DNA of 64,000 nucleotides from NCBI RefSeq assembly GCF_003073375.1, contig NZ_CP029002.1:3086001-3150000 (forward strand). Reading direction: 5' to 3'. The translations under genes were made by a program, and so were the position numbers. Within the stretch, counting starts at the first letter, position 1; the number at the start of each line of letters is the position of its first letter. The notes beneath the pieces are model-generated. The model ran no database searches, had not been told where the DNA came from, and saw only the letters and a list, made by a program, of their open reading frames with translations. The DNA is from Lysinibacillus sp. 2017 (lineage in GTDB: Bacteria; Bacillota; Bacilli; Bacillales_A; Planococcaceae). Positions 48,237 through 57,706 of this stretch are shown here, in pieces.

Positions 48237-50177
48237 TCACGAGCGCATATGTGAAATATAACGCCAGCGGATTAAGAAAAAGTAACCAATTTGAATGATG
48301 GCAAAGATTGAAAAGGAAACAACAACTTCCTTTACAATCGATAAATTCATTACATCATGTAAAACCGTTTGCACGACGTAGAACGCAAATGCGCTATGTA
48401 CAAAGGCTAGTCCCCATGGTAAGAAAAATTGAATAACTAAGTTTCGCGTAATCAGTCGCTTCATTTCTTTATCTGTCAGGCCGATTCGTTTTAGCATATC
48501 AAATTGTTTCTTCTCTCGGTCAAGTGATGCATACAATTTAAAATAAACAAAACTTCCAGAAGCAAGTAAAAAGACAGCGACGACTAAAATACCGACAAGT
48601 GTTAATAAAGAATACGTAGCTAATATATAAGAATAATTTAACCCTGCATTTTCAAAATAAAATGGCAATGTATAGTCATTATTTTTGACGTAGTCTTTCG
48701 CTACCATTTGGTAAATATCTACCCCAATATTTTCAGTTTCTGTCCAGTTGGGAATATCGAATGTAAACAAGTGATAGCCTGGCTCCACGTCAGGTGATAA
48801 CTCAAAATCATTCACTAATTTTTTGTAATCCTCATCACTGATAATAATGGCATTACTACTAACAATTGCAGAAGGGAAGAACATTTTCGGATACACACTA
48901 TTAATTGTCAGTTTTATATTGTTTTCTATTAATTCGGTTTCTACTTTTGTTTTTTCAAGCTTTTTAATCGAATCCTCCGAATAAGGAATAAACATCGATT
49001 CGCCACTATCTAAACTGACAAGCGGATATTTATACGAATAGAGTAAATGGTTGATATCCGTTTCTCGAAATACCTCTACAGGGTTTGATGTGTACGATGA
49101 TGTTTGTCGAATAACGGAAAAGCGGGTCATATGGTAGCTCAATCCACTTTCCTCTAGCTCTTCTAATAACGCTAAAATATGGGCGTCTTCATAGGGATTA
49201 TCGACAATCCCTTTATAAATCAGGCCAATCGGGTTTAGCTTGTCATATTGAGACGTATACGATGACATCGCCGATAAGATCCCAACCGTTAAAAACGCTA
49301 ATGTTGAAACAAGTGTCACAATGAAAAACATGCGCGAGTTCACGCGTAAAATATGGATAAGTTCTGCAACAGACAACATTCTTGAGCGCTTCCAATACAT
49401 ATGCTTTTTTCCTTTAATACGGTCAATGATAAAAAGGGTCGTATCGCTAAAGAAATAATACGTCCCAAATATCACGAAAATCGGAATTAGTAATGTATAG
49501 TTAAAAATCGAAGTTTTCGTTGTAAATAGCGTTAACCCGTAGCCAGCTAGAATAAGCACAATACCTAATACAGCAAATCGCTTTGAATATGAATCCTCTA
49601 CTTCAATCGTACTTGGACCTTTTAGTAAATCGCGAATTTTAATATTTGGCGTGAACATAATACTAATTGTTGAAATAACGATGAACGCACTTAAATAGAC
49701 GAACAACGTCAACACGAATGGTTTCCACGATAAGTACAAGGGTAAATTATCTAAATTCAAAATTTCACGGACAATCATAAAGAAAAATTTCGAAAAGGCA
49801 AACCCAAAAATAATCCCTGCTATGCTTGATAAAAAGCCAATTGTCATCGTTTCAATGATGATTAGTTTTCCAAGCTGATGACGATCCATCCCTAAATGAA
49901 GTAAAATTGCAAATTCTTTTGTACGTACCTCTAAAAAAGCACGCATCGAATAAAATATAAAAAACCAAGAAAATAGTACAAGAATAATTTCAGCAAACAC
50001 CATACCTGCAATCGATACTTCACCTAAAAAGCCACGCTCAATTTCTGGATGGAACATTAACATAGAATAGATGAAAAATACAAATACAGACAGAAAGCTT
50101 GCCATAAAAAAGGCAGCATAATTTCGAAAGTTACGGAAAACGTTACGGTAAGCGAATTGAAGAAAAGTCACCGACAT
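48237..50177 (-). CDS. BceB-type ABC transporter permease
   Basis: 646-residue permease with ten predicted transmembrane helices and a large extracellular region between helices seven and eight (about 310-520), the layout of BceB-like peptide-antibiotic exporters or sensors. FtsX-like repeats frame both halves. GGGGG is close to the ATG, and the gene overlaps the ATPase gene by 35 bp, so they are translated together. It pairs with the histidine kinase encoded upstream. Probably gives resistance to, and senses, cell-wall-active peptides; the peptide is unknown. Confidence 0.9.
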   Translation of the reverse strand: MSVTFLQFAYRNVFRNFRNYAAFFMASFLSVFVFFIYSMLMFHPEIERGFLGEVSIAGMVFAEIILVLFSWFFIFYSMRAFLEVRTKEFAILLHLGMDRHQLGKLIIIETMTIGFLSSIAGIIFGFAFSKFFFMIVREILNLDNLPLYLSWKPFVLTLFVYLSAFIVISTISIMFTPNIKIRDLLKGPSTIEVEDSYSKRFAVLGIVLILAGYGLTLFTTKTSIFNYTLLIPIFVIFGTYYFFSDTTLFIIDRIKGKKHMYWKRSRMLSVAELIHILRVNSRMFFIVTLVSTLAFLTVGILSAMSSYTSQYDKLNPIGLIYKGIVDNPYEDAHILALLEELEESGLSYHMTRFSVIRQTSSYTSNPVEVFRETDINHLLYSYKYPLVSLDSGESMFIPYSEDSIKKLEKTKVETELIENNIKLTINSVYPKMFFPSAIVSSNAIIISDEDYKKLVNDFELSPDVEPGYHLFTFDIPNWTETENIGVDIYQMVAKDYVKNNDYTLPFYFENAGLNYSYILATYSLLTLVGILVVAVFLLASGSFVYFKLYASLDREKKQFDMLKRIGLTDKEMKRLITRNLVIQFFLPWGLAFVHSAFAFYVVQTVLHDVMNLSIVKEVVVSFSIFAIIQIGYFFLIRWRYISHMRS

Positions 50178-50916
50178 GTCCCCCTAATAAGCTTAGTACA
50201 TTTAAAATGCGTTGGAAAAATGTTTGGCGACGGTCATCTTTATAAATTTCATTGAAAAATTCACCATCTTTTATAAAAAGCACACGGTCACAATAGCTTG
50301 CCGCAATGGGATCATGTGTAACCATCACAATTGTCGTTCCATTTTGTTTGTTAATATTCCCTAAAAGCTCAAGCACTTCACGCGATGCGTTGGAATCAAG
50401 ATTTCCTGTTGGTTCGTCTGCTAATACAATCATCGGTCTATGAATTAGTGCCCGTGCAATGGCTGTGCGTTGCGCTTGTCCACCTGAAATTTCATTGGGA
50501 CGCTTTTGTAAAATTTGCATGATGTCGAGCTTTTCACTCAAGAACTTTAAACGTTCTTCCATTACAGCAATCGGTTGTTCATCTAGTGTTAAGGGCAATA
50601 TAATATTTTCCTCTACTGACAACATCGGTAGTAAATTGAAGTCTTGAAAGACAAAACCTAATTGACGGCGTCGAAAATAAGCAAGTTCTTCACTATTTAA
50701 CATTTGTGGCTTCGTACCATTAAAAATAATCTCGCCAGAAGTTGGACTATCAATCATTGATACCATGTTTAGTAGTGTAGTCTTACCACTTCCAGACGGC
50801 CCCATAATCGCAACAAACTCGCCTTCTTCAACTTCAAAGCTTAATTGATTTAACGCACGTTTCGTCACTTTTCCTTCATATACTTTTGTCACTTCATGTA
50901 TTTGCAAAATCGCCAT
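50143..50916 (-). CDS. BceA-type ABC transporter ATP-binding protein
   Basis: 257-residue ATPase. Walker A GPSGSGKTT near 39, signature ISGGQAQR near 146, Walker B MIVLADEPTGNLDS near 165 and VTHDPIAASYCDR. The N-terminus fits the MacB/BceA group (LQIHEVTKVYEGKV). The last dozen residues lie in the overlap with the permease gene. ATG 50916 follows GAGGGAT by 6 nt. It acts with the permease and the BceRS-like kinase pair. Confidence 0.92.
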   Translation of the reverse strand: MAILQIHEVTKVYEGKVTKRALNQLSFEVEEGEFVAIMGPSGSGKTTLLNMVSMIDSPTSGEIIFNGTKPQMLNSEELAYFRRRQLGFVFQDFNLLPMLSVEENIILPLTLDEQPIAVMEERLKFLSEKLDIMQILQKRPNEISGGQAQRTAIARALIHRPMIVLADEPTGNLDSNASREVLELLGNINKQNGTTIVMVTHDPIAASYCDRVLFIKDGEFFNEIYKDDRRQTFFQRILNVLSLLGGHVGDFSSIRLP

Positions 50917-50941
50917 TTTTTTATCCCTCAATTACTTACAC

Positions 50942-51352
50942 TTATTTTTCTAGCACCCATGGCAAAACAACTTCGAAGCTAATTTCAATGACTGGACCTT
51001 CCATAACAATCGGCACCATGTCAAATTCATTGGTTAAAGAAAAGCAATGTTGTCCTAGTACAATATCCCAAGCATCGTATTCTCCCTCAATTACTTCTCC
51101 TACAATATGATATTTTCCCGAATACATAACCGCTGAATCATTATTGACGAGATGATTATGGAGCTGACTAGGCTTTGAAAGATCGATTCCTAGCTGTTCA
51201 GCAAAATCTAACACGACCGGATCCATCTTCTCTTTACATGCTTTTACAAAATTTATACATTCATCACTAATGCAACGATAGCTATTAAATTCAAACGCCA
51301 TTTTTGTATGTTCTAAATCGACCGCTAATAACCACTCTTCAATTTTTAGCAT
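50942..51352 (-). CDS. Unknown 136-residue protein within the bce-like operon
   Basis: I do not recognise this family. It is soluble and acidic, with three cysteines spaced C-x4-C-x7-C (residues about 28-41) and a fourth in GQHCFSL. There is no signal peptide or membrane segment. A good AGGAGG site is 6 nt ahead of the ATG. It lies between the histidine kinase gene (10 bp away) and the ATPase gene (25 bp away) on the same strand, so it is co-transcribed. Classic bceRSAB operons have no gene here. It might be a modulator of the kinase or transporter; that is inference from position alone. Confidence 0.75.
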   Translation of the reverse strand: MLKIEEWLLAVDLEHTKMAFEFNSYRCISDECINFVKACKEKMDPVVLDFAEQLGIDLSKPSQLHNHLVNNDSAVMYSGKYHIVGEVIEGEYDAWDIVLGQHCFSLTNEFDMVPIVMEGPVIEISFEVVLPWVLEK

Positions 51353-51362
51353 AATGCTCCTC

Positions 51363-52346
51363 CTAGGATTGGAAAATCACTTCAATTTTCGTGCCATGCC
51401 CTACTTCTGATGTAACGACAAGTTGATGCCCCAGCTGATTACATATTTCTTTTGCGATATATAAACCCATTCCCGTAGATTCGCCTGTTTTACGACCATT
51501 TTCACCTGTAAAAAATGCTTTTGTCACACGAGATAAGTCTGATTTTGGTATACCGATCCCTTCATCACGTATCGTTAAATGAATACGATGATCGATAATT
51601 TTTGTTGAAATGTAGATTTTTTTATTTGGTTCAAATGTATATTTCACTGCGTTCGTAATAAATTGTTCTATTAAAAAAGTTAACCATTTTGAATCACTCA
51701 TAACGATTAAATCATCATCAATTTGCACATCAGGAAATACACGATTGGTAATAAATAGACGCTTATTTTCATTTACTGTTGCTGTAACAACAGACTTTAA
51801 AGGTACTTTAACAATTTGCATATCATCTGCAAAATTTTCTAATCGTGCATTCATTAAGACCATTTCAAGTCCACGCTTTAATCGCTCTACTTCTTCTTGG
51901 ACACTCTTTTTATCGAGCTGTTCTTCCTGCTGCAACAACAGCTCTAAAACCGAAACTGGCGTTTTCATTTGATGTACCCATTGATTCATAAATTTATACT
52001 GTCTCGATTGAGTCGCATACAAACTTTGTACTTCATGTTGATATAGTTTATAGAGCTGATTTAAATAACGCTCTGTTGTCGCATATTCCGATGTTTTCGC
52101 ATTCTTTTGTAATGCATCTTCCATCGTTGTTGGGAGCTCGATAATTTTTGCTAAATAGCGTCTTCTTAGCATGTAGCGCACTACTAAAAACGATGTAATC
52201 AGTAGCACACTAATTACTATGGCATAACTTGCTGTATCCATATCGCGAAATCCATCTAACCAAAAAAGTGCAATTAAAAACACTGTCAGCACTATTTGAA
52301 AAATAATGTATGACACATGCTCCTTAATAAATAATTTAATGGCCAT
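51363..52346 (-). CDS. BceS-type sensor histidine kinase
   Basis: 327-residue intramembrane-sensing kinase: two transmembrane helices (about 14-32 and 37-58) with almost no loop between them, no PAS or HAMP. The phospho-acceptor His is in WVHQMKTPVSVLEL near 125. The N box is FITNAVKYT, G1 RDEGIGIPKSD and G2 GESTGMGLYI. It overlaps the response regulator end by one base. Such kinases take their signal from the partner BceAB transporter. Confidence 0.92.
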   Translation of the reverse strand: MAIKLFIKEHVSYIIFQIVLTVFLIALFWLDGFRDMDTASYAIVISVLLITSFLVVRYMLRRRYLAKIIELPTTMEDALQKNAKTSEYATTERYLNQLYKLYQHEVQSLYATQSRQYKFMNQWVHQMKTPVSVLELLLQQEEQLDKKSVQEEVERLKRGLEMVLMNARLENFADDMQIVKVPLKSVVTATVNENKRLFITNRVFPDVQIDDDLIVMSDSKWLTFLIEQFITNAVKYTFEPNKKIYISTKIIDHRIHLTIRDEGIGIPKSDLSRVTKAFFTGENGRKTGESTGMGLYIAKEICNQLGHQLVVTSEVGHGTKIEVIFQS

Positions 52347-53050
52347 TACATTTCCTCCGCACTTAATAAGAAGCGATAGCCTGCTCCTCTAACCGTTTCA
52401 ATCCCCGATACAACACCGTAATCCGCTAATTTTCTACGAACACGCGTCATATTAACATTGAGCGTATTTTCATCAACAAATGCTTGATCGTCCCATAGTT
52501 CTTCTAACAATTGATCGCGTGAAACCACTTTTGGTGCTTGGCCCATTAATAAGCCTAAAATGATACACTCTTTTTTTTGCAATGGTACAATTAAATCTTT
52601 TAATTGTAATTCCATGCGCTCTAAGTATAGTGTGAGCTGCCCATTCGTTATGGTTCTTTCCTCTTGTCTTACTGAATATTCACCATATGTACGACGCAAG
52701 TGGCTGCGAATTTTCGCTAAAACAATTTCATAATTGAATGGTTTTGTAATAAAATCATCGCCACCATTTTCTAATGCAAAAATTTGGTCCATCTCTCCAG
52801 AACGTGCTGAAATAAATAAAATCGGACACTTCGTAAATTGTCGTAATTTTCGACACCAATAATAACCATCATAAGAAGGTAAATTAATATCTAATAAAAT
52901 AATATGTGGTGAAAACGCTAGGCATTGTTCCACTAATAAATCAAAATCTCGAATTGTTTCTACATCATACTGATACTTACGTAAAGTATCCGCTAGTAGC
53001 GATGCAATTTTTTGATCATCTTCTACTATAAAAATTCGATGCTTTTCCAT
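52346..53050 (-). CDS. BceR-type response regulator (OmpR family)
   Basis: 234-residue regulator. The receiver domain (1-120) has the acidic pair in IVEDDQ, the phospho-acceptor Asp in LLDINLPSYDG near 53, and the conserved Lys in FITKPFN near 103. The winged-helix domain (135-230) ends with the VRGAGYRF signature. ATG 53050 follows GGAGG by 8 nt. First gene of the regulator-kinase-unknown-ATPase-permease operon. A BceR binding site upstream was not identified. Confidence 0.92.
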   Translation of the reverse strand: MEKHRIFIVEDDQKIASLLADTLRKYQYDVETIRDFDLLVEQCLAFSPHIILLDINLPSYDGYYWCRKLRQFTKCPILFISARSGEMDQIFALENGGDDFITKPFNYEIVLAKIRSHLRRTYGEYSVRQEERTITNGQLTLYLERMELQLKDLIVPLQKKECIILGLLMGQAPKVVSRDQLLEELWDDQAFVDENTLNVNMTRVRRKLADYGVVSGIETVRGAGYRFLLSAEEM

Positions 53051-53156
53051 ATGAACGACCTCCTTTATGAGCGTGCCATGTACATCTATCATAGTTTATC
53101 CCGTATTCCTTTGGGATGAAACCCCCACTGATTAAGTTCTACTTTATTGTAACAAA

Positions 53157-53191
53157 AAAGAGAAGGTCCCGAAAATAGGAGCCTTCTCTTT
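53157..53191 (-). terminator. lplA terminator
   Basis: AAAGAGAAGG / CCTTCTCTTT stem of 10 bp with T-rich flank on the minus strand, 20 bp past the lplA stop. Confidence 0.85.
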
Positions 53192-53210
53192 AATTCATTA
53201 AATTTACATA

Positions 53211-54203
53211 TTAGTAAATTAAATGTAAAAAATCTTCATCTGTAACGCCACCGAAATATTTTGAAATGTCGATGTCATGTAATTTTTCTCCGATATCCGT
53301 ACGATCATATTTTGTTCCAATTAAAAGTTGTTCGATTTCTTCTACATCACCGACACCGAAGAAGTCCCCAAAAATTGTCACTTCTTCAATAATGCCTTTG
53401 TTCACTTCTAAGCGGATATCAATACTACCAGATGGGAAACGTTTCGTTTTTTGAATGTTGAAACGCGGTGATTTTCCGTAATTCCATTCCCACTGTTGGT
53501 AACGGTTTTCCGAAATTTCATGGATGTTCGCCCAATCCTCTTCTGATAACTCATAGTATTGAATGTTTTCTTCGCCACCGAAAATCGATTTTAAAATCTC
53601 CATACGGAACTGTTCTACCGTAATTTTCTCAGGTAGGAAATCAATAATATTCGCTACACGTGAACGAACCGATTTAATGCCTTTTGACTCGATTTTGTCT
53701 TGTTTTACTTTTAATGAATTAACAACTGCATCAATATCTAAATTGAACATTAACGTACCATGGCTGAACATGCGGCCACGCGTTGAGTATTGCGCGTTCC
53801 CCGATACCTTTTTCCCTTCAGCTAAAATATCATTGCGTCCCGAAAGTTCTGAGTTAACTCCTAACTTAGCAAGTGCATCTACAACAGGTTGCGTGAACTT
53901 TTTGTAGTTGTGGAAGCTGTCTCCATCATCTTTCGTTAGGAAACTGAAATTTAAATTGTTTAAATCGTGGTAAACTGCGCCTCCACCTGAAAGACGACGT
54001 ACAACAATAACATCCTTTTCTTCTACATAATCGGTGTTAATTTCTTCAATTGTGTTTTGGTTTTTTCCAATGATAATCGATGGTTGATTAATATAGAACA
54101 GTAAAAAATCATCCTTTTCGATATCCATGTTTTTTAATACATACTCTTCAATTGCTAAGTTAATGCGTGGATCTGTAATCCCTTTATTATCGATAAAATA
54201 CAA
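53211..54203 (-). CDS. lplA: Lipoate-protein ligase
   Basis: 330-residue enzyme that activates free lipoate with ATP and attaches it to lipoyl domains (for example GcvH or E2). The lipoate-binding RRLSGGGAVYHD lies near 74 and NISFITK-like text (NLNFSFLTK) near 88. The lysine site is in DILAEGKKVSGNAQ near 126. The C-terminal domain after 255 is typical of LplJ. It is divergent from yhfH, and the yhfH/lplJ neighbourhood is also seen in B. subtilis. Confidence 0.94.
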   Translation of the reverse strand: MYFIDNKGITDPRINLAIEEYVLKNMDIEKDDFLLFYINQPSIIIGKNQNTIEEINTDYVEEKDVIVVRRLSGGGAVYHDLNNLNFSFLTKDDGDSFHNYKKFTQPVVDALAKLGVNSELSGRNDILAEGKKVSGNAQYSTRGRMFSHGTLMFNLDIDAVVNSLKVKQDKIESKGIKSVRSRVANIIDFLPEKITVEQFRMEILKSIFGGEENIQYYELSEEDWANIHEISENRYQQWEWNYGKSPRFNIQKTKRFPSGSIDIRLEVNKGIIEEVTIFGDFFGVGDVEEIEQLLIGTKYDRTDIGEKLHDIDISKYFGGVTDEDFLHLIY

Positions 54204-54258
54204 GAACCTTCACTCCTTCACAAATTATCCATATTTATTTTAACTTAAATTTTGTGTT

Positions 54259-54287
54259 TTGTGTTGACGAATTACAACTGTTATAAT
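54259..54287 (+). promoter_or_regulatory. Promoter of yhfH
   Basis: Perfect -10 TATAAT (54282-54287) with a 17-nt spacer from a weak -35 TTGTGT (54259-54264). A better-looking TTGACG closer by leaves only 12 nt and was not chosen. Confidence 0.6.
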
Positions 54288-54344
54288 ACAATACAAAATA
54301 TAAAGATAAGTAATATAACAGTTTAGTTAAAGGAGGCAGACACA

Positions 54345-54470
54345 ATGTTAGAAAATGTAGTCGAATTTTTCAAAAACTTACCAGACAAAATTTGCGTGCA
54401 ATGCGGTGACAAAATTGAAGAACAAAGCGAGTGCTACAGCAACGATTGTGAAAAATGCAACTCTCTTTAA
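54345..54470 (+). CDS. yhfH: YhfH-family small zinc-binding protein
   Basis: 41-residue protein missed by length cut-offs. Text such as MLENVVEFFKNLPDK and two cysteine pairs (CVQC at 17-20; CEKC at 35-38, with a further Cys30) match the YhfH family of Bacillales and predict one zinc site. AGGAGG is 6 nt ahead of the ATG. It has its own promoter and terminator. The function of the family is unknown. Confidence 0.88.
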   Translation: MLENVVEFFKNLPDKICVQCGDKIEEQSECYSNDCEKCNSL

Positions 54471-54547
54471 TTCTTATATTATTTTTATCTAGCTGTACAC
54501 AAATAACCTTCATCTTAGATAAGATGAACCTATAAAAGCTTACAACG

Positions 54548-54578
54548 CCAAGGCCCTCGCTCAAGGACCTTGGTTTTT
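54548..54578 (+). terminator. yhfH terminator
   Basis: CCAAGG / CCTTGG stem with extra pairing inside, then TTTTTC. Confidence 0.75.
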
Positions 54579-54595
54579 CTTTTGTACAATACAAA

Positions 54596-54634
54596 AAACG
54601 CCTGAGTCTGATTTAAAATCAAACTCAGGCGTTT
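54596..54634 (-). terminator. yhgE terminator
   Basis: AAACGCCTGAGT...GATTT pairs with AAATC...ACTCAGGCGTTT around a 3-nt AT-rich centre. It ends 5 bp before the yhgE stop codon and probably works in both directions. Confidence 0.85.
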
Positions 54635-54638
54635 ATTT

Positions 54639-56828
54639 TTACTTAGCTTCTACATCATACTTTGAGTAGTGCTTTTTGTATAACAGTGTAAAGTAACCAA
54701 ATGTAATTACTAAAGCACCGAAGAAAAATGCACCTAAAATGCTCGCGTTAAACATAAAGAATGATGAATCTCCTGTAGAAATTGCTGCTTTAAAACCTTG
54801 AACAGAGAATGTCATCGGTAAAAAGCTATTAAAGAATTGTAATTTATCTGGCAGTAACTCAAGTGGGAATGTACCTGCACTTGTTGTTAATTGAAGAATC
54901 AATAAAATAATCGCGATAAAGCGTCCTGGGTCACCGAAAATTGATACAAGCAGTTGAATAATTGCTAAATATGCAAAGCTTGTAAAGATTGTCATTAAGA
55001 TGAACTTTGGCATGCTTTGTACTTCTAGGCCGAGAACACCAATCATAATAAGAATCGTTAATAATGATTGAATCAATCCAACACCAATTAAAACTGATAA
55101 TTTACTGAAGAACCAGCTTGACCCGTTTTTCGGAATAATCACAGGCTCTACCAATGGGAATACGATTGTTACTAATAATGCCCCTACAAATAACCCTAAA
55201 GAAATAAAGTATGGAGAAAATCCTGTACCATAGTTTGGTACATGGTTTACAACAGTTTTATCTACTTCAACTGGTTGACCAACCATATCATACGTATTTT
55301 CAGTTGGATTCACATTTACTTGTTCACTTGCTTCTGATAATTTTCCAGATAATGTGGCTGTACCATCTGTTAACTCTTTTGTACCGTCTACTAATGTAGT
55401 AGAACCTTCCGCAAGCTCACCAGATTTTTCAGCTAATAATGATGTACCGTCATTTAATTTATTTGAACCATCAACTAGTGCATTTAAACCAGATGCTAAT
55501 TCATTGGCACCTGCTGATGCTTTCGTTGCCCCAGTACTTAGTTCATTTAATTTATTTGCTAATAACGTATTACCTGAAGCTAATGATGCGGCCCCGTCGA
55601 CTAATTTTGTAGAATTGCCATTTAACTGAGTAACACCTGTAGCTACTTGTTGCTGACCTGCGTTTAATTTACTAGCACCTTCACTAAGCGCAGCAATTTT
55701 ATCATCCAAACCATTTGTTCCTTCATGTAGCTGTGATAAACCACCGCTTACTTGTTGGCTTCCTGCTTGAAGCTGAGCTAATGCTGTTTTTAATGCTGTT
55801 TGATTTTCTTCAGGTAGCATTGGAATAATTGCTTGCAATTGCGCTTCTAGCTGATCCATCCCACCAGCAACATTCGCTGAACCGTCCGCTAATGCTTTAA
55901 TTTTATCATCAATATCGGCTGTACCTTGTGCTAATAAAGATAAATTTTCAGCTAAGCTTGCTTGACCAGCTGTTAATTCTTTTTGACCGTTTGCAACTTG
56001 ACTAACACCTTGTGTATAACTTGTAATACCTTGTTTTAACGTGTCAGCACCAGTTGCTGCTGTTTGTGCTCCTGCTGCTAATTGACCCGCGCCATCCGCA
56101 ATCGTTGTAACACCAGTTGCTAATTCACCTGCTCCTGTTGCTGCAGTTTTTGCACCAGCAGTTAACGTGTCAGTTCCGTCAGATAATTCAATTGTGCTAG
56201 ATGCTAATTGCTCTAAATAGCCTTTTAAATCTTCAGCACCAGTTGCAATTTTTTTCGCACCATCATCTAATTGACCTGCACCATCTGCTGCTTCATTATA
56301 GCCGTCACCTAATTTTGTAATCGAATCAAATAATTTTTCAGCATATGTCGCAGATACTTGTTTATTTACTTCTGCTTGCACACGACCAATAGCTGTTTCA
56401 CCAATTTGAGCACCGATGAAGTTATAGCCTTCATTTGGAATGTACTCTATTTTTAATTTTTGTGGTGAGTCATCTAACAATGTTGTCGCATGTTCAGAGA
56501 AGTTTTCTGGGATTTTAATAATAATATAGTAATTTAAATTATTTAATCCTTTGTCAGCATCTTCTGCACTTACCTCTTCGAATTTAAACTGTTTCGTATC
56601 AATTAATTTATCGACGAGCATATCGCCTAGTTCCATCGTTTCGCCGTCCATCACTGCGCCTGTGTCTTCATTGACTAACGCAATTGGCATGTTTTCGAGC
56701 TTATCATATGGATCCCAAAACGCCCATAAAAACATCCCGCAATACATGACTGGTACAAACAAAATTGCAATGACTGAAATAAGCATTTTTTTCGTTTTTA
56801 AAATTTTAAGCCATTCTGCTTTTATCAT
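54639..56828 (-). CDS. YhgE/Pip-family membrane protein
   Basis: 729-residue envelope protein. One N-terminal helix (about 18-37) and five or six C-terminal helices (about 520-715, ABC-2-like) bracket a long extracellular region. That region, about 180-500, is a chain of short repeats of the form xLxxGxxxLxxGA, typical of YhgE/Pip proteins and probably coiled. Pip homologues serve as phage receptors (Lactococcus) or in type VII-linked export (EsaA relatives). ATG 56828 follows GGGGG by 6 nt. It is likely controlled by the TetR gene upstream. Confidence 0.88.
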   Translation of the reverse strand: MIKAEWLKILKTKKMLISVIAILFVPVMYCGMFLWAFWDPYDKLENMPIALVNEDTGAVMDGETMELGDMLVDKLIDTKQFKFEEVSAEDADKGLNNLNYYIIIKIPENFSEHATTLLDDSPQKLKIEYIPNEGYNFIGAQIGETAIGRVQAEVNKQVSATYAEKLFDSITKLGDGYNEAADGAGQLDDGAKKIATGAEDLKGYLEQLASSTIELSDGTDTLTAGAKTAATGAGELATGVTTIADGAGQLAAGAQTAATGADTLKQGITSYTQGVSQVANGQKELTAGQASLAENLSLLAQGTADIDDKIKALADGSANVAGGMDQLEAQLQAIIPMLPEENQTALKTALAQLQAGSQQVSGGLSQLHEGTNGLDDKIAALSEGASKLNAGQQQVATGVTQLNGNSTKLVDGAASLASGNTLLANKLNELSTGATKASAGANELASGLNALVDGSNKLNDGTSLLAEKSGELAEGSTTLVDGTKELTDGTATLSGKLSEASEQVNVNPTENTYDMVGQPVEVDKTVVNHVPNYGTGFSPYFISLGLFVGALLVTIVFPLVEPVIIPKNGSSWFFSKLSVLIGVGLIQSLLTILIMIGVLGLEVQSMPKFILMTIFTSFAYLAIIQLLVSIFGDPGRFIAIILLILQLTTSAGTFPLELLPDKLQFFNSFLPMTFSVQGFKAAISTGDSSFFMFNASILGAFFFGALVITFGYFTLLYKKHYSKYDVEAK

Positions 56829-56851
56829 GTTATACCCCCTATTAGACTTAT

Positions 56852-56874
56852 TGACCAAAAACGTCATTTGGTCA
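56852..56874. promoter_or_regulatory. TetR-type operator upstream of yhgE
   Basis: Perfect palindrome TGACCAAA, 7-nt centre, TTTGGTCA, lying 24 bp ahead of the yhgE start, immediately next to a TAAAAT that could be the -10 box. The same half-sites recur at 57637-57659 ahead of the TetR gene. Confidence 0.8.
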
Positions 56875-56913
56875 TTTTACTGTAAAAAGAATTCCACTTT
56901 CATTGAAGTGAAG

Positions 56914-57489
56914 TTACTTTTTTTTAGCTAACCCGCTAAAAATCGTTTCGTTAAATAACGATAAAATTTCTTGTTCGTTTAGTGGTACATTATGTGTCAA
57001 CTGCCAATCTACGATAAATGCAATATACGCTTTGAATAATAGATATGCAACATGTTCTGGATTACACTGTTTAACTTCATCCTTTTCAATGCCATTTCGA
57101 ATACGCTTTGAAACATAAGAAATAATTTCGCCCTCAATTTTAAGGAGCATTTGTTTTACTTCAGGTGTTCGTAATGCTTTTTCCTCTTCAACTAGTTTAG
57201 CGAATAGCATATGTCGTTCTCTAAATTGAAGCATTTTCATTAAAGACATATGTGCATTTTTCATAAAGCTCACATTCGGATTAATTGATTTGTCTGTTTC
57301 TCTTTTCATTTCTTCAATTAAATTTATGACGACCTCTTGGAACAATTCCTCTTTGTTTGAGAAAAAAGTATAAATAGTGCCTTTGCCGACATTTGCAATT
57401 TTGGCAACCTGTTCGATTGTTGTCGCCTTATAACCAAATAACGAGAATGACTTCGTAGCAGCTAATAATATTTCTTGTCGACGATCCAT
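56914..57489 (-). CDS. TetR/AcrR-family transcriptional regulator
   Basis: 191-residue repressor. The N-terminal helix-turn-helix (about 5-50) reads RQEILLAATKSFSLFGYKAT then TIEQVAKIANVGKGTIYTFF. The C-terminal ligand domain is of the kind often linked to yhgE or drug genes. ATG 57489 follows GGGGG by 7 nt; a 57-codon open extension upstream has no site and overlaps the operator. Shared operators here and before yhgE imply autoregulation and control of yhgE. Confidence 0.92.
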   Translation of the reverse strand: MDRRQEILLAATKSFSLFGYKATTIEQVAKIANVGKGTIYTFFSNKEELFQEVVINLIEEMKRETDKSINPNVSFMKNAHMSLMKMLQFRERHMLFAKLVEEEKALRTPEVKQMLLKIEGEIISYVSKRIRNGIEKDEVKQCNPEHVAYLLFKAYIAFIVDWQLTHNVPLNEQEILSLFNETIFSGLAKKK

Positions 57490-57636
57490 AAACTTACCCC
57501 CTAAACTCAGAACCGCAAAAGCTCCATTAAGCTCCAGCAAACATTGGAAGGCCCAACAAGAAAGTAAATGTTCTACCACTTTCCGAAGGCGTGACTGAAA
57601 TGCTCGAGGGGCTGGCGCATTTGCCTGGATGCAAAA

Positions 57637-57698
57637 TGACCAAAATACCATTTCGGTCATCTGGTCATTTATTATACGCTTTTTAACAATTTTTGCAA
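57637..57698 (-). promoter_or_regulatory. Promoter and operator of the TetR gene
   Basis: On the minus strand: -35 TTGCAA (57693-57698), a 16-nt spacer and -10 TATAAT (57671-57676). Directly downstream lies TGACCAAA, 7 nt, TTCGGTCA (57637-57659), one mismatch from the yhgE operator, plus an extra TGGTCAT half-site near 57662. The layout predicts a self-repressing gene with a leader of about 140-175 nt. Confidence 0.75.
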
Positions 57699-57706
57699 CA
57701 CTAAAG

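Noticed and set aside
57490-57660. 57-codon N-terminal extension of the TetR protein
   Set aside because: The extension has no ribosome site, runs through the operator, and the HTH starts at the expected place from ATG 57489.
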